Shown here piece by piece: positions 41,944 through 50,786 of a DNA stretch of 64,000 bases. The translations under genes and the position numbers were made by a program. The DNA is from Microbacteriaceae bacterium (lineage in GTDB: Bacteria > Actinomycetota > Actinomycetes > Actinomycetales > Microbacteriaceae): assembly GCA_025464975.1 (NCBI GenBank), contig JAODMT010000024.1, positions 310,001-374,000 of the forward strand. Reading direction: 5' to 3'. Positions within the stretch are counted from its first letter, which is position 1. The number at the start of each line of letters is the position of its first letter. The notes beneath the pieces were generated by a model. It did no database searches, was not told where the DNA came from, and saw only the letters and a program-made list of their open reading frames with translations.

Positions 41944-43496
41944 CCACAACCGCGGGACCGCGGTGGTGGTCACTGCGAAAGCGGCTGGCGGCCGCTGCCG
42001 CCGATCGACCGCGGTGGTCTTTGCGGAAGCGGCTGGTGCTCGCGGTCGTGGGTCTTCTCGCTGCCGTCGCCATCGTCATTGGCACGGTCAGTGTGCTCGC
42101 GCTGAGCACCTTTCTCACGCAACGCCTCGACGATCAGCTGACTGCGGCAACGGGCCGGTCGCAGGGCGCGTTCAGCTTCGGGCAGCCAAGCGCTCTCTCC
42201 CAAGACCAGTTTCTCGCTGCCGTCGCGCGGCAGGCGCCGGGAACCCTGATTGCCGTTGTATTGAACGGCACCGTGTACGGCGGGGTGAAGGGGCAGGTGG
42301 GTGAGCTTGCGCCGCTCTCGCGTGCCCAGCAAGACACCATCCTGTCGGTGTCGTCCAAGAGCGGCCCGAACACGGTCTCGTTGACCTCGCTTGGCAACTA
42401 TCGGGTCAAATCCAACCACTTCTCCAACACCGACCTGATCACCGGCCTGCCGCTCGGCGACATGCAGGCGACGCTGCTTCAACTCTCGCTTGTCATCGCA
42501 ACGGTCACGGCGGTTGGGCTGGTCGGCATCGCGTTCGCCGGCGCCGGAATCGTACGGGTGGCCCTTCGTCCGCTTGAACGGGTCGTCGCCACGACGACGC
42601 GGGTTGCCGAGCTGCCGCTCGATCGGGGTGAGGTCGCACTCGCCGAGCGGGTGCCCGACGAGGACGCCGACCCGCGCACCGAGGTGGGGCAGGTCGGTTC
42701 CGCCATCAACCGCATGCTCGGGCACATCGCGGCGGCCCTCACCGCTCGTCAGGAGAGCGAGAACAAGGTGCGCCAGTTTGTCGCGGATGCCAGCCACGAG
42801 CTGCGCACGCCGCTTGCGTCGATCCGCGGATACGCCGAGCTCTCCCGTCGCGGAAACCACGACCTTCCGGATGACGTCACCTACTCGATCCGCCGGGTCG
42901 AGTCCGAGGCGACCCGCATGACCTCGCTCGTCGAAGACCTGCTTCTCCTGGCCCGACTGGATGAGGGCCGCGACCTTGAGAGCAAGCCGATCGACCTGTC
43001 TCGGCTGCTCATCGACGTGGTGAGCGACGCGCATGCGGCCGGCCCGGATCACGAGTGGGCACTCGACGTGCCGGAGGAACCCGTAATCATCCCGGGCGAT
43101 GACGCGAGGCTGCATCAGGTGTTCGCGAACCTTCTCGCGAACGCGCGGGTGCACACGCCGGCCGGATCTTCGGTCGTCGTCGCCCTTGGCATGGAGGAAG
43201 ACTTCGCCGTCGTCACGGTCACCGACGACGGTCCGGGCGTTCCCGACGAAGTCAAGCCGGTCATGTTCGAGCGGTTTGCCCGAGCCGACTCATCCCGGTC
43301 GCGTGCGGCCGGTAGCACGGGACTCGGGCTCGCGATCGTCACCGCCGTAATTCAGGGCCACGACGGCATGGTCGCGGTGGAGAGTGAACCGGGTCGCACC
43401 CAGTTCCGGGTCGCGTTGCCACTCGAGACCGGCGCCGTAGCCCGCGGCGAGATCGAAGCGCCAAGCGCGCCAGCCGAAGGTCCTGTCGCGGAGTAG
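41940..43496 (+). CDS. Sensor histidine kinase
   Basis: 518 residues. Two membrane helices flank an extracytoplasmic domain (about residues 55-175); then HAMP, the phospho-acceptor box DASHELRTPLASIRGYAEL, and ATPase boxes NLLANARVHTP, TDDGPGVPDE and GLGLAIVTAV. The cytoplasmic N-terminus contains a near duplicate, PRWWSLRKRL and PRWSLRKRL, spaced 18 residues apart. It starts inside the regulator stop, so the two are one coupled operon. Confidence 0.92.
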   Translation: MTTTAGPRWWSLRKRLAAAAADRPRWSLRKRLVLAVVGLLAAVAIVIGTVSVLALSTFLTQRLDDQLTAATGRSQGAFSFGQPSALSQDQFLAAVARQAPGTLIAVVLNGTVYGGVKGQVGELAPLSRAQQDTILSVSSKSGPNTVSLTSLGNYRVKSNHFSNTDLITGLPLGDMQATLLQLSLVIATVTAVGLVGIAFAGAGIVRVALRPLERVVATTTRVAELPLDRGEVALAERVPDEDADPRTEVGQVGSAINRMLGHIAAALTARQESENKVRQFVADASHELRTPLASIRGYAELSRRGNHDLPDDVTYSIRRVESEATRMTSLVEDLLLLARLDEGRDLESKPIDLSRLLIDVVSDAHAAGPDHEWALDVPEEPVIIPGDDARLHQVFANLLANARVHTPAGSSVVVALGMEEDFAVVTVTDDGPGVPDEVKPVMFERFARADSSRSRAAGSTGLGLAIVTAVIQGHDGMVAVESEPGRTQFRVALPLETGAVARGEIEAPSAPAEGPVAE

Positions 43497-43543
43497 CCCG
43501 CTGGGTGACAAACTTGTCAGGAACCCAATCGTTAGGAAAATTT

Positions 43544-44389
43544 GTGAAAATTGCTGTGACCGGAGCCAGCGGAAAACTGGGACGCGCAGTCGTCCGGCGT
43601 CTTCGCGACTCGAACCATTCCGTACACGCTCTCGATGTGGTCGGCGAGCGTGGACCGGGCTTCACCCAGATCAACCTCACCGACTACGGACAGACCATCG
43701 ATGCGCTGTTCGGCATCAACGACCGCCACGACGGCCTCGACGCCGTTGTGCACCTTGCGGCCGCGCCGGCCGGAGGCATCCTCCCCGATTCGGCGACGTT
43801 CCACAACAACATGAACGCGACCTTCAACGTCTTTCAGGGCGCCCGTCGTGCGGGAATCAAGAAGATCGTCTACGCGTCGAGCGAGACTGTGCTCGGACTC
43901 CCGTTCGAGACCCCGCCGCCGTATCTTCCCGTGGATGAGGAGTACGACACCCGCCCGGAGAGCATCTACTCGCTCACCAAGCACCTCGAGGAGCAGCTCG
44001 CCCAGAAGCTTGTGCGCTGGGATCCCGAGCTGAGCATCAGCGGGCTGCGTTTTTCAAACGTGATGGATGTCGCGGACTATGCGGCATTCCCCGCCTTTGA
44101 CGCCGACCCGTCCCTGCGCAGGTGGAACCTGTGGGGCTACATCGACTCCCGCGACGGGGCACTAGCGGTCGAGCGTGCCCTCGAGACCAGCAAGCCGGGT
44201 TTCGAGGCATACATCATCGCTTCGCCCGACACGGTGATGAGCCGGCCGAGCGCCGAACTCGCCGCCACTGTCTTCCCCTCGGTTCCGGTCACCCGACCGC
44301 TCGACGGGCGCGAAACACTGCTGTCGATCGAAAAGGCCCGCCGGTTGCTCGGGTACGACCCGCAGCACTCCTGGCGCGACCACGTCTAA
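43544..44389 (+). CDS. NAD(P)-dependent epimerase/dehydratase (SDR family)
   Basis: 281 residues, extended short-chain dehydrogenase. KIAVTGASGKLGRAVVRRL is the nucleotide-binding start, DAVVHLAAAP follows, YASSETVLG carries the catalytic Ser-like position and PESIYSLTKHLEEQ the YxxxK pair. Sugar-nucleotide or uronate dehydrogenase activities are possible. GTG at 43544 follows AGGAAAA; an earlier GTG at 43505 would add 13 residues with no ribosome site. Confidence 0.85.
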   Translation: MKIAVTGASGKLGRAVVRRLRDSNHSVHALDVVGERGPGFTQINLTDYGQTIDALFGINDRHDGLDAVVHLAAAPAGGILPDSATFHNNMNATFNVFQGARRAGIKKIVYASSETVLGLPFETPPPYLPVDEEYDTRPESIYSLTKHLEEQLAQKLVRWDPELSISGLRFSNVMDVADYAAFPAFDADPSLRRWNLWGYIDSRDGALAVERALETSKPGFEAYIIASPDTVMSRPSAELAATVFPSVPVTRPLDGRETLLSIEKARRLLGYDPQHSWRDHV

Positions 44390-44412
44390 CAGCGGCGTCA
44401 GCCAGAATCACT

Positions 44413-44453
44413 GGGGGCCGGCTGCGACTCCTCTCGAGTTGCAGCCGGCCCCC
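44413..44453 (+). terminator. Long hairpin after the epimerase gene
   Basis: 18 bp arms (44413-44430 and 44436-44453) with one mismatch and a 5 nt loop, GGGGGCCGGCTGC against GCAGCCGGCCCCC. There is no T run. It ends transcription before the ribosomal leader or blocks read-through. A TTGCAG/TAGTCT promoter (44439-44468, 18 bp spacing) overlaps its right arm. Confidence 0.6.
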
Positions 44454-44499
44454 GGTGTGACGTAGTCTATGCGAAGCCAAAGACCGCCGGTTATCGGTG

Positions 44500-44690
44500 T
44501 GCCGTCGCTCATCACTGAGAGACAGTCCCGATCCAAGGTTCGCTCAAGCGAAGACCTGCGCAGGTGTATTGAGAGACTTTTCGGTCCTGCTCCGTGCGCT
44601 TGCGCCGGAGCATTTTTTGTTGGGTGACCCGCCTTCGCAACGCGAAGCGCGTGCGGTCCGTAGCCACGAAATTGCGCAACACCAATGAAA
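44500..44690 (+). ncRNA. Ribosomal protein L10 leader (rplJL attenuation region)
   Basis: A gene-free, structured 5' leader before rplJ. It carries the AAGACCTGCGCAGGTGTATTG region expected of the L10(L12)4 binding site, then a terminator-like hairpin TGCTCCG / CGGAGCA (44588-44612) followed by TTTTTT, 90 bp upstream of rplJ. This is the arrangement of the L10 leader family, where L10 binding controls transcript continuation. The exact boundaries are estimates; the remaining 44390-44499 holds the preceding hairpin and a likely promoter. Confidence 0.7.
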
Positions 44691-44704
44691 TCACTAGGAG
44701 CCCC

Positions 44705-45220
44705 ATGGCGAACAAGGAAGCTTCGGTTGCCGAGCTCACGGACAAGTTCCGCGACTCCAACGCCGTTCTGCTCACCGAGTACCGCGGGCTCACTGTCGCT
44801 CAGCTGAAGACGCTGCGCAAAAACCTCAGTGAGAACGCCACGTACGCCGTGGTGAAGAACACGCTGACCAAGATTGCGGCGAACGCTGCGGGGATCACGT
44901 CTTTCGACGACGACCTCGTCGGCCCGTCCGCCATCGCATTTGTGCATGGTGACCCGGTCACCGTCGCAAAGGGTCTTCGCGACTTCGCCAAGGCAAACCC
45001 GCTGCTGATCGTCAAGGGCGGTTACTTCGACGGTAACCCCCTTACCCCGGCAGAGGTCAACAAGCTCGCAGATCTCGAAACCCGAGAGGTGCTGCTCGGC
45101 AAGCTTGCCGGCGCCTTCAAGGCTTCGCTGTTCGGCGCGGCATACCTGTTCAACGCACCGCTGTCGAAGGCGGTCCGTACCGTCGATGCGCTGCGCGAGA
45201 AGCAGGATTCCGCCTCCTAA
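44705..45220 (+). CDS. rplJ: Ribosomal protein L10
   Basis: 171 residues. [20 protein letters not shown] and [17 protein letters not shown] are L10 signatures; the C-terminal helix (LREKQDSAS end) anchors L12 dimers. ATG at 44705 follows CACTAGGAGCCCC. Behind a structured leader, and co-transcribed with rplL. Confidence 0.96.
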   Translation: MANKEASVAELTDKFRDSNAVLLTEYRGLTVAQLKTLRKNLSENATYAVVKNTLTKIAANAAGITSFDDDLVGPSAIAFVHGDPVTVAKGLRDFAKANPLLIVKGGYFDGNPLTPAEVNKLADLETREVLLGKLAGAFKASLFGAAYLFNAPLSKAVRTVDALREKQDSAS

Positions 45221-45279
45221 TCCCGTACGGGACTAGACAGCGCGGCTGATATACAACTCAAGAAACAAGGAGAAATACC

Positions 45280-45663
45280 ATGGCAAAGCTTTCCAGCGAC
45301 GACCTGATCGCCGCATTCAAGGACCTCACCCTCATTGAGCTCAGCGAGTTCGTGAAGAAGTTCGAAGAGGTCTTCGAGGTCACCGCAGCCGCCCCCGTCG
45401 CCGTTGCGGCTGCCGGCGGACCCGCCGTTCCGGCTGAAGAGGTCGAGGAGAAGGATTCCTTCGACGTCGTTCTCGAGTCGGTCGGCGACAAGAAGATCCA
45501 GGTCATCAAGGAGGTCCGCGCGCTCACGAGCCTCGGACTCGGCGAGGCGAAGGCCGTCGTCGATGGCGCACCGGGCGTTGTGCTCGAGGGTGTCAACAAG
45601 GAGACCGCCGAGAAGGCCAAGGCTCAGCTCGAAGAGGCCGGCGCCACGATCACCCTCAAGTAG
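45280..45663 (+). CDS. rplL: Ribosomal protein L7/L12
   Basis: 127 residues. N-terminal dimerisation part with [20 protein letters not shown], an Ala/Val/Pro hinge ([19 protein letters not shown]), and the factor-binding domain ending [20 protein letters not shown] and [10 protein letters not shown]. Present in multiple copies on the stalk through L10. CAAGGAGAAATACC precedes the ATG. Confidence 0.97.
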   Translation: MAKLSSDDLIAAFKDLTLIELSEFVKKFEEVFEVTAAAPVAVAAAGGPAVPAEEVEEKDSFDVVLESVGDKKIQVIKEVRALTSLGLGEAKAVVDGAPGVVLEGVNKETAEKAKAQLEEAGATITLK

Positions 45664-45712
45664 TACGCGACCCTCACGGTCCCTACTTGTGGCGTAATCA
45701 CCACGCGATGTT

Positions 45713-45742
45713 GGGCGCCGATCCCCCCGGGGATCGGCGCCC
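45713..45742 (+). terminator. Terminator of rplJ-rplL
   Basis: Perfect 14 bp arms GGGCGCCGATCCCC / GGGGATCGGCGCCC with almost no loop, then TTCGTCGTT. About 50 bp after rplL. Confidence 0.75.
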
Positions 45743-45843
45743 TTCGTCGTTAACGCCGTCGCCGGGAGCAGAGGGCAGCGTCCCGGTTGCGCCCAGCGCG
45801 AATTGCGAGCGGACCACCGGCCGACGGTGCGTAAGGTGAACGG

Positions 45844-47778
45844 GTGAGTGGAATGAGAGGCGGCGGCGGCGGCATGGGCGCCGCAATGCGCGGTGGCGGC
45901 GGCGGCATGGGCGCCGCAATGCGCGGTGGCATGCGCGGCGGGGGCGGGATGCGCGGACGAGTGAGCGGCGGCGATCCCGAGGCCCAGCGGGCGGCCAATG
46001 CCGAGGCGCCGAAGATCCCCAACCTATTTCGGCGCATTGTCGTCCTCTTCGAACCGCATCGCACCGCGCTCACCGTCACGGTCGTGCTCGTCATCATCGG
46101 CGCCGGCCTCACCGTGCTGCCGCCTCTGCTCACCAAGAGCGCCTTTGACATCGGGCTGTTTCCCAAGTCCGGCCAGCCCAACTTCCCGGTGCTGCTCCAG
46201 ATAGTGCTCCTGATGGTCGCGATCTACGTGGCCTCGGCCGCGCTCGGCGTATGGCAGACCTACCTCACGGCGACGGTGGGTAACAAGGTCATGGGTGCGC
46301 TGCGGGTACGGCTGTTCGGCCACCTGCAGCGGATGGAAATGGCTTTCTTCACGCGCACGAAGACCGGAATCATCCAGTCCCGATTGCAGAACGACGTCGG
46401 CGGCGTCGCCAACGTGCTCACGAACACGGTCTCAAGCGTGCTCGGCAACACGGTGACCGTGGCCGCCGCCTTCGTCTCCATGCTCGTGCTGTCCTGGCAG
46501 CTCACCATCGTGGCCGTGATCCTCATGCCGATTCTCGTGATCGCGCAGCGCCGGGTCGGCCGGGTGCGGGCAAAGATCGCAACCAAGACCCAGGAGTCGC
46601 TGAGCGACATGACGGCGATAACGCAAGAGACCCTCTCTGTCTCCGGCATCCTGCTCGCCAAGAGTTTCAATCAGCAGGATGCCGAGATCGGCCGCTACAG
46701 CGACGAGAACGACAATCAGATTCGTCTTCAGGTTCGAGAGCAGATGAGCGGCCAGTGGTTCTTCGCCATGGTGCAGATCTTCCTCGCCATCGTCCCCGCG
46801 GTTATCTACCTCTGCGCGGCCTGGTTGTTCTTTCACAACGTCGACATCACCGCGGGGACGATCGTCGCGTTCACCACGGTGCAGGCTCGCCTGATGTTTC
46901 CGCTGCTCGGGATCATGCGCGTCGCACTCGATCTGCAGACCTCTCAGGCCTTGTTTGCGCGGATCTTCGAGTACCTCGATCTGCGGCCGGCCATCGTCGA
47001 TGCGCCAGGTGCGCACCCGGTCGTGGAGTCGAGGCTCGGCCTCGTGGAATTCGACAGCGTGGTCTTCTCGTACCCGGATGCCGGTCCCGCGATGCCGCCG
47101 ACCCTCAAGGGGCTGTCCTTCCGCATCGAGCCCGGCCAGTTCGCCGCGTTCGTCGGACCGTCCGGGGCAGGGAAGACCACCGTGTCCTACCTGGTCCCGC
47201 GCTTTCACGACGCGACGAGCGGTCGCGTGCTCTTCGCCGGCGATGACGTGCGTTCGCTGGAGCAGGACTCACTCGTCGCCAACATCGGCATCGTGAGCCA
47301 GGAGACCTACCTGTTCCACGCGACGATCGCCGAAAACCTCCGGTATGCCAAACCGGGAGCGACGGATGCCGAACTCGAGTCGGCCGCCCGCGCCGCGAAC
47401 ATCCACAACACGATTGACACCTTCCCCGATCGCTACGACACGATCGTGGGGGAACGTGGGTACCGGCTGAGCGGCGGCGAGAAGCAGCGGATCGCGATTG
47501 CCAGGGTGCTCCTGAAGGATCCGAGAGTTCTGATCCTCGACGAGGCAACGAGCGCCCTCGATTCCATCTCCGAGCGTGTCGTGCAGGAGGCCCTCGATGC
47601 GGCCTCCCGCGGGAGGACGACCATCGCGATCGCACACCGCCTGTCGACGATCGTTTCGGCGGACGTCATCTTCGTGGTCGATGGTGGTCGCATCGTGGAG
47701 CAGGGCACCCATGACGAGTTGACCGCCGCCGATGGCGTGTACGCGCGGTTGTATTCGGAGCAAGTCACTCAGCACTGA
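45844..47778 (+). CDS. ABC transporter, fused permease-ATPase (exporter type)
   Basis: 644-residue half-transporter: six membrane helices (residues 60-350) then an ATPase domain with Walker A GPSGAGKTTVSYL, Q-loop SQETYLFHATI, signature LSGGEKQRIAIARVLLK and Walker B RVLILDEATSALD. It would act as a dimer exporting lipids, peptides or drugs. The first 37 residues are a repeat of Met-Arg-Gly blocks (MRGGGGGMGAA twice, then MRGG and MRGGGGMRGR), encoded by 33 bp tandem repeats from 45853. Start GTG 45844. Confidence 0.92.
   Translation: MSGMRGGGGGMGAAMRGGGGGMGAAMRGGMRGGGGMRGRVSGGDPEAQRAANAEAPKIPNLFRRIVVLFEPHRTALTVTVVLVIIGAGLTVLPPLLTKSAFDIGLFPKSGQPNFPVLLQIVLLMVAIYVASAALGVWQTYLTATVGNKVMGALRVRLFGHLQRMEMAFFTRTKTGIIQSRLQNDVGGVANVLTNTVSSVLGNTVTVAAAFVSMLVLSWQLTIVAVILMPILVIAQRRVGRVRAKIATKTQESLSDMTAITQETLSVSGILLAKSFNQQDAEIGRYSDENDNQIRLQVREQMSGQWFFAMVQIFLAIVPAVIYLCAAWLFFHNVDITAGTIVAFTTVQARLMFPLLGIMRVALDLQTSQALFARIFEYLDLRPAIVDAPGAHPVVESRLGLVEFDSVVFSYPDAGPAMPPTLKGLSFRIEPGQFAAFVGPSGAGKTTVSYLVPRFHDATSGRVLFAGDDVRSLEQDSLVANIGIVSQETYLFHATIAENLRYAKPGATDAELESAARAANIHNTIDTFPDRYDTIVGERGYRLSGGEKQRIAIARVLLKDPRVLILDEATSALDSISERVVQEALDAASRGRTTIAIAHRLSTIVSADVIFVVDGGRIVEQGTHDELTAADGVYARLYSEQVTQH
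45853..45961 (+). repeat. Tandem repeat encoding a Gly/Met-rich N-terminus
   Basis: Two 33 bp units, ATGAGAGGCGGCGGCGGCGG... and ATGCGCGGTGGCGGCGGCGG..., both ending CATGGGCGCCGCA, then two shorter partial units. In-frame copy changes would vary the length of the cytoplasmic N-terminus of the ABC exporter. Confidence 0.8.
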
Positions 47779-47866
47779 TCGCCCGTCACGCTTGTGCCGC
47801 CCTCGACACCGTCGCCTTGTCACAGAGAGCCGACACCCCGGGGCCCGCTGGTAGATTGGCCGGACT

Positions 47867-49231
47867 ATGAAGTTCGCCAATAGCGTCATCGACCTCGTCG
47901 GCAATACCCCCCTCGTGAAGCTCAATCGGGTGACGGACGGCATCGCCGCGACCGTGCTCGTCAAGGTGGAGTATCTCAACCCGGGAGGCTCGTCGAAAGA
48001 CCGAATCGCCACGCGGATCATCGACGCCGCGGAGGCCGAGGGGCTGCTGGGACCCGGCGGAACCATCGTCGAGCCGACCTCCGGCAACACGGGAATCGGC
48101 CTCGCGCTCGTCGCGCAGCAGCGCGGCTACCGCTGCGTCTTCGTGCTTCCCGACAAGGTCGGCGAGGAGAAGCGCAACGTGCTGCTCGCCTACGGGGCAG
48201 AGATCGTCGTCACACCGACCGCCGTCGCACCTGACAGCCCGGAGTCGTACTACTCGGTGTCGGATCGGCTCACGCGGGAGATTCCCGGGGCATTCAAGCC
48301 GAACCAATACTCCAACCCCAACGGACCGCTCAGCCACTACGAAACCACCGGTCCGGAAATCTGGCGGGACACCGATGGTCAGGTCACGCACTTTGTCGCC
48401 GGGGTCGGCACCGGCGGCACCATCAGCGGGGTCGGCCGGTACCTCAAGGAGGTGTCGCAGTCGGCGGTACAGATCATCGGCGCCGATCCGGAGGGCTCCG
48501 TCTATTCCGGCGGGACGGGGCGTCCCTACCTTGTCGAGGGAGTTGGGGAAGACTTCTGGCCCGAGGCCTACGACGCGAGCGTCGTCGACGAGATCATTGC
48601 GTGCTCCGACGCCGAGTCGTTCGAGATGACGCGCCGACTCGCCCGCGAGGAGGGACTGCTCGTCGGCGGCTCAAGCGGTCTCGCTGTCGCGTCGGCGCTC
48701 AAGGCAGCGAAGGACCTCCCCGCGGATGCCGTCGTGGTGGTGCTTCTGCCGGACGGCGGCCGGGGTTACCTCGGAAAAGTGTTCAGCGAGAAGTGGATGC
48801 AGTCCTACGGCTTCACACAGGTCTCGTCCGAGAAGACAGTGGCCGACGTTGTCGGACACAAGACGGGAAGCCTGCCTGCGCTCGTGCACGTTCACCCGAC
48901 GGACACGGTGCGCGACGCCATCCAGATCATGGCCAAATACGGGGTGTCGCAGCTCCCTGTGCTGTCGGCCGAGCCGCCCGTCGTGATCGGCGAAGTGGTC
49001 GGCGCGGTGGAGGAGCGCTCCCTCCTCGAGGAAGTGTTCAGCGGCGCGGCGAGCATGACCGACGCGATCGGGAAATTTATCGGGGCGCCTCTCGGTTTGA
49101 TCGGGGTACACGAGCCGGTGAGCGCGGCCCGGTCCGCCTTCGTCGACTCCGATGCCCTCCTTGTCACCGAGGATGGGAAACCGGTCGGCGTGGTCACTCG
49201 CCATGACCTGCTCACGTTCCTGTCCGACTGA
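47867..49231 (+). CDS. Cystathionine beta-synthase
   Basis: 454 residues. The PLP domain has NPGGSSKDRIATRI with the Schiff-base Lys, PTSGNTGIGLALVAQQRGY, and GTGGTISGVGRYLKE for phosphate binding; the C-terminal 130 residues are a CBS-domain pair (TVRDAIQIMAKYGVSQLPV and GKPVGVVTRHDLL). This combination marks cystathionine beta-synthase rather than plain cysteine synthase: homocysteine plus serine gives cystathionine. The gamma-lyase gene follows after 38 bp. Confidence 0.92.
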   Translation: MKFANSVIDLVGNTPLVKLNRVTDGIAATVLVKVEYLNPGGSSKDRIATRIIDAAEAEGLLGPGGTIVEPTSGNTGIGLALVAQQRGYRCVFVLPDKVGEEKRNVLLAYGAEIVVTPTAVAPDSPESYYSVSDRLTREIPGAFKPNQYSNPNGPLSHYETTGPEIWRDTDGQVTHFVAGVGTGGTISGVGRYLKEVSQSAVQIIGADPEGSVYSGGTGRPYLVEGVGEDFWPEAYDASVVDEIIACSDAESFEMTRRLAREEGLLVGGSSGLAVASALKAAKDLPADAVVVVLLPDGGRGYLGKVFSEKWMQSYGFTQVSSEKTVADVVGHKTGSLPALVHVHPTDTVRDAIQIMAKYGVSQLPVLSAEPPVVIGEVVGAVEERSLLEEVFSGAASMTDAIGKFIGAPLGLIGVHEPVSAARSAFVDSDALLVTEDGKPVGVVTRHDLLTFLSD

Positions 49232-49269
49232 CCGACCCTGCCGTCCACTCCTGAGAAGAATCGACTCAA

Positions 49270-50430
49270 TTGCCTTCCTCCCACGATTTCTCCACCCGCG
49301 CCATCCATTCCGGGCAGAGCTTCGACCCCACCACTGGCGCGGTCATCCCGCCGATCTACCAGACCTCGACCTTCGTGCAAGATGGCATCGGCGGCTTCCG
49401 GGGCGGCTACGAGTACGCGCGAGGCGGCAACCCCACCCGTACGTCGCTCGAGACGCTTCTCGCCGACCTGGAGGGGGCCAAGCACGGCTTCAGCTTCGGT
49501 TCCGGCCTGGCCGGTGAGGATACGCTGCTCCGCGCGGTGCTCGCCCCTGGCGACCACGTGATCATGGGCAACGATGTCTACGGCGGGACGCATCGTCTCG
49601 TCAATCGGGTCTTCGTTCCGTGGGGGATCGGGCTCGACACCGTGGAGATGACCGACCTCGACGCCGTCCGCGCCTCGATCAGGCCGAACACCAAGGTGCT
49701 GTGGCTGGAGACGCCGAGCAACCCGCTCATGAAAATCAGCGACATCGCCGCCCTCGTGGAGATCGGGCACGCCGCCGGCGTGCTCGTCGTTGTCGACAAC
49801 ACCTTCGCCTCGCCCTACCTGCAGAACCCGCTCGCGGACGGCGCCGACGTCGTCACCCACTCGGCGACCAAGTACCTCGGCGGTCACTCCGACGTGCTCG
49901 GTGGCGCGGTCGTGTTGAACGACGACGAGCTCGCGGAGAAGATCGGCTTCCTGCAGTTCGCCGTCGGGCCGGTCTCCGGACCGATGGATGCGTGGCTCAC
50001 CACGCGGGGGATCAAGACCCTCGCGGTGCGAATGGAACGCCACTCGTCGAACGCGCAAGCGATCGCCGAGGCGCTTGTCGCGCATCCGGCGGTCGAGCGC
50101 GTCTACTACCCCGGACTGTCGACGCATCCCGGCCACGAGATCGCCGCGCGGCAGATGCGGGCGTTCGGCGGGATGATCTCCGTCGGACTGACCGGGGGAG
50201 CGGCCGCAGCGCGCGCCTTCGCCGAGTCGACGGAACTGTTCCAACTCGCCGAGTCCCTCGGCGGCGTGGAGTCGCTTATCAGCTACCCGTCGGAGATGAC
50301 GCATGCGTCGGTGCGGGGAACCGCGCTGGAGGTTCCGGCCAATGTCACGCGCCTCTCCGTCGGTATCGAGGGAGTGGATGACCTCCTCTCCGACCTGCTC
50401 TCGACGCTCGATCGGGTCAACGCCCTCTAA
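49270..50430 (+). CDS. Cystathionine gamma-lyase/gamma-synthase (Cys/Met PLP family)
   Basis: 386 residues, with YARGGNPTRTSLETLLADLE, GNDVYGGTHRL, VVDNTFASPYLQNPL and the PLP lysine in HSATKYLGGHSD. Sequence alone separates gamma-lyase from gamma-synthase poorly; pairing with cystathionine beta-synthase favours the lyase and reverse transsulfuration from homocysteine to cysteine. Start TTG at 49270 (MPSSHDFSTRAIH); no ATG or GTG fits. Probably co-transcribed with the upstream gene. Confidence 0.9.
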   Translation: MPSSHDFSTRAIHSGQSFDPTTGAVIPPIYQTSTFVQDGIGGFRGGYEYARGGNPTRTSLETLLADLEGAKHGFSFGSGLAGEDTLLRAVLAPGDHVIMGNDVYGGTHRLVNRVFVPWGIGLDTVEMTDLDAVRASIRPNTKVLWLETPSNPLMKISDIAALVEIGHAAGVLVVVDNTFASPYLQNPLADGADVVTHSATKYLGGHSDVLGGAVVLNDDELAEKIGFLQFAVGPVSGPMDAWLTTRGIKTLAVRMERHSSNAQAIAEALVAHPAVERVYYPGLSTHPGHEIAARQMRAFGGMISVGLTGGAAAARAFAESTELFQLAESLGGVESLISYPSEMTHASVRGTALEVPANVTRLSVGIEGVDDLLSDLLSTLDRVNAL

Positions 50431-50786
50431 CTCCGTATCCCGCTCGTCGTCGCCTCCCGTCCCGTGGTGGGTGCCTCCGCGTGACCGAAAACGCAGGACA
50501 TTCACCGTGGGAGGGCGTGTTTCGCCGGTTTTCCTTTCGGTGGTGGTGTTTCTCCTGCGTTTTCGGTGCGCGGCGGGGCGCGGCTGACCCGCCCCGGATG
50601 TCGACGTGGCAGGTGCCTGGTATTCCATTTTGAGAATATGTCGGTCGGGCAGCACGAGAGGTCTTCCCCTGCGCCCGCGCTGGCGCAATGTCGGCCGATA
50701 GGGCATCAGCCAGTTGGTGCGCGATAATGGGATCCCGTACACGAAATCGACCGTGCGGCCCGCAACGAATCCGGATACCACCATCC
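50431..50786. other. 356 bp intergenic region before the LacI regulator
   Basis: Contains palindromic element copy 3 (50485-50566), a short inverted repeat TATTC/GAATA at 50621-50638, and a direct repeat ATGTCGGTCGGG (50639) / ATGTCGGCCGATAGGG (50689). The LacI promoter should lie in the second half. No gene seen. Confidence 0.6.
50485..50566. repeat. Palindromic dispersed element, copy 3
   Basis: Left arm CCGAAAACGCAGGACATTC begins at 50485 and ends ACCG (50508); right arm GGTGGTGTTTCTCCTGCG runs from 50542 and ends TTTTCGG (50566). The spacer is about 34 bp. It lies between the gamma-lyase stop and the LacI gene, both on the plus strand. Confidence 0.86.
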
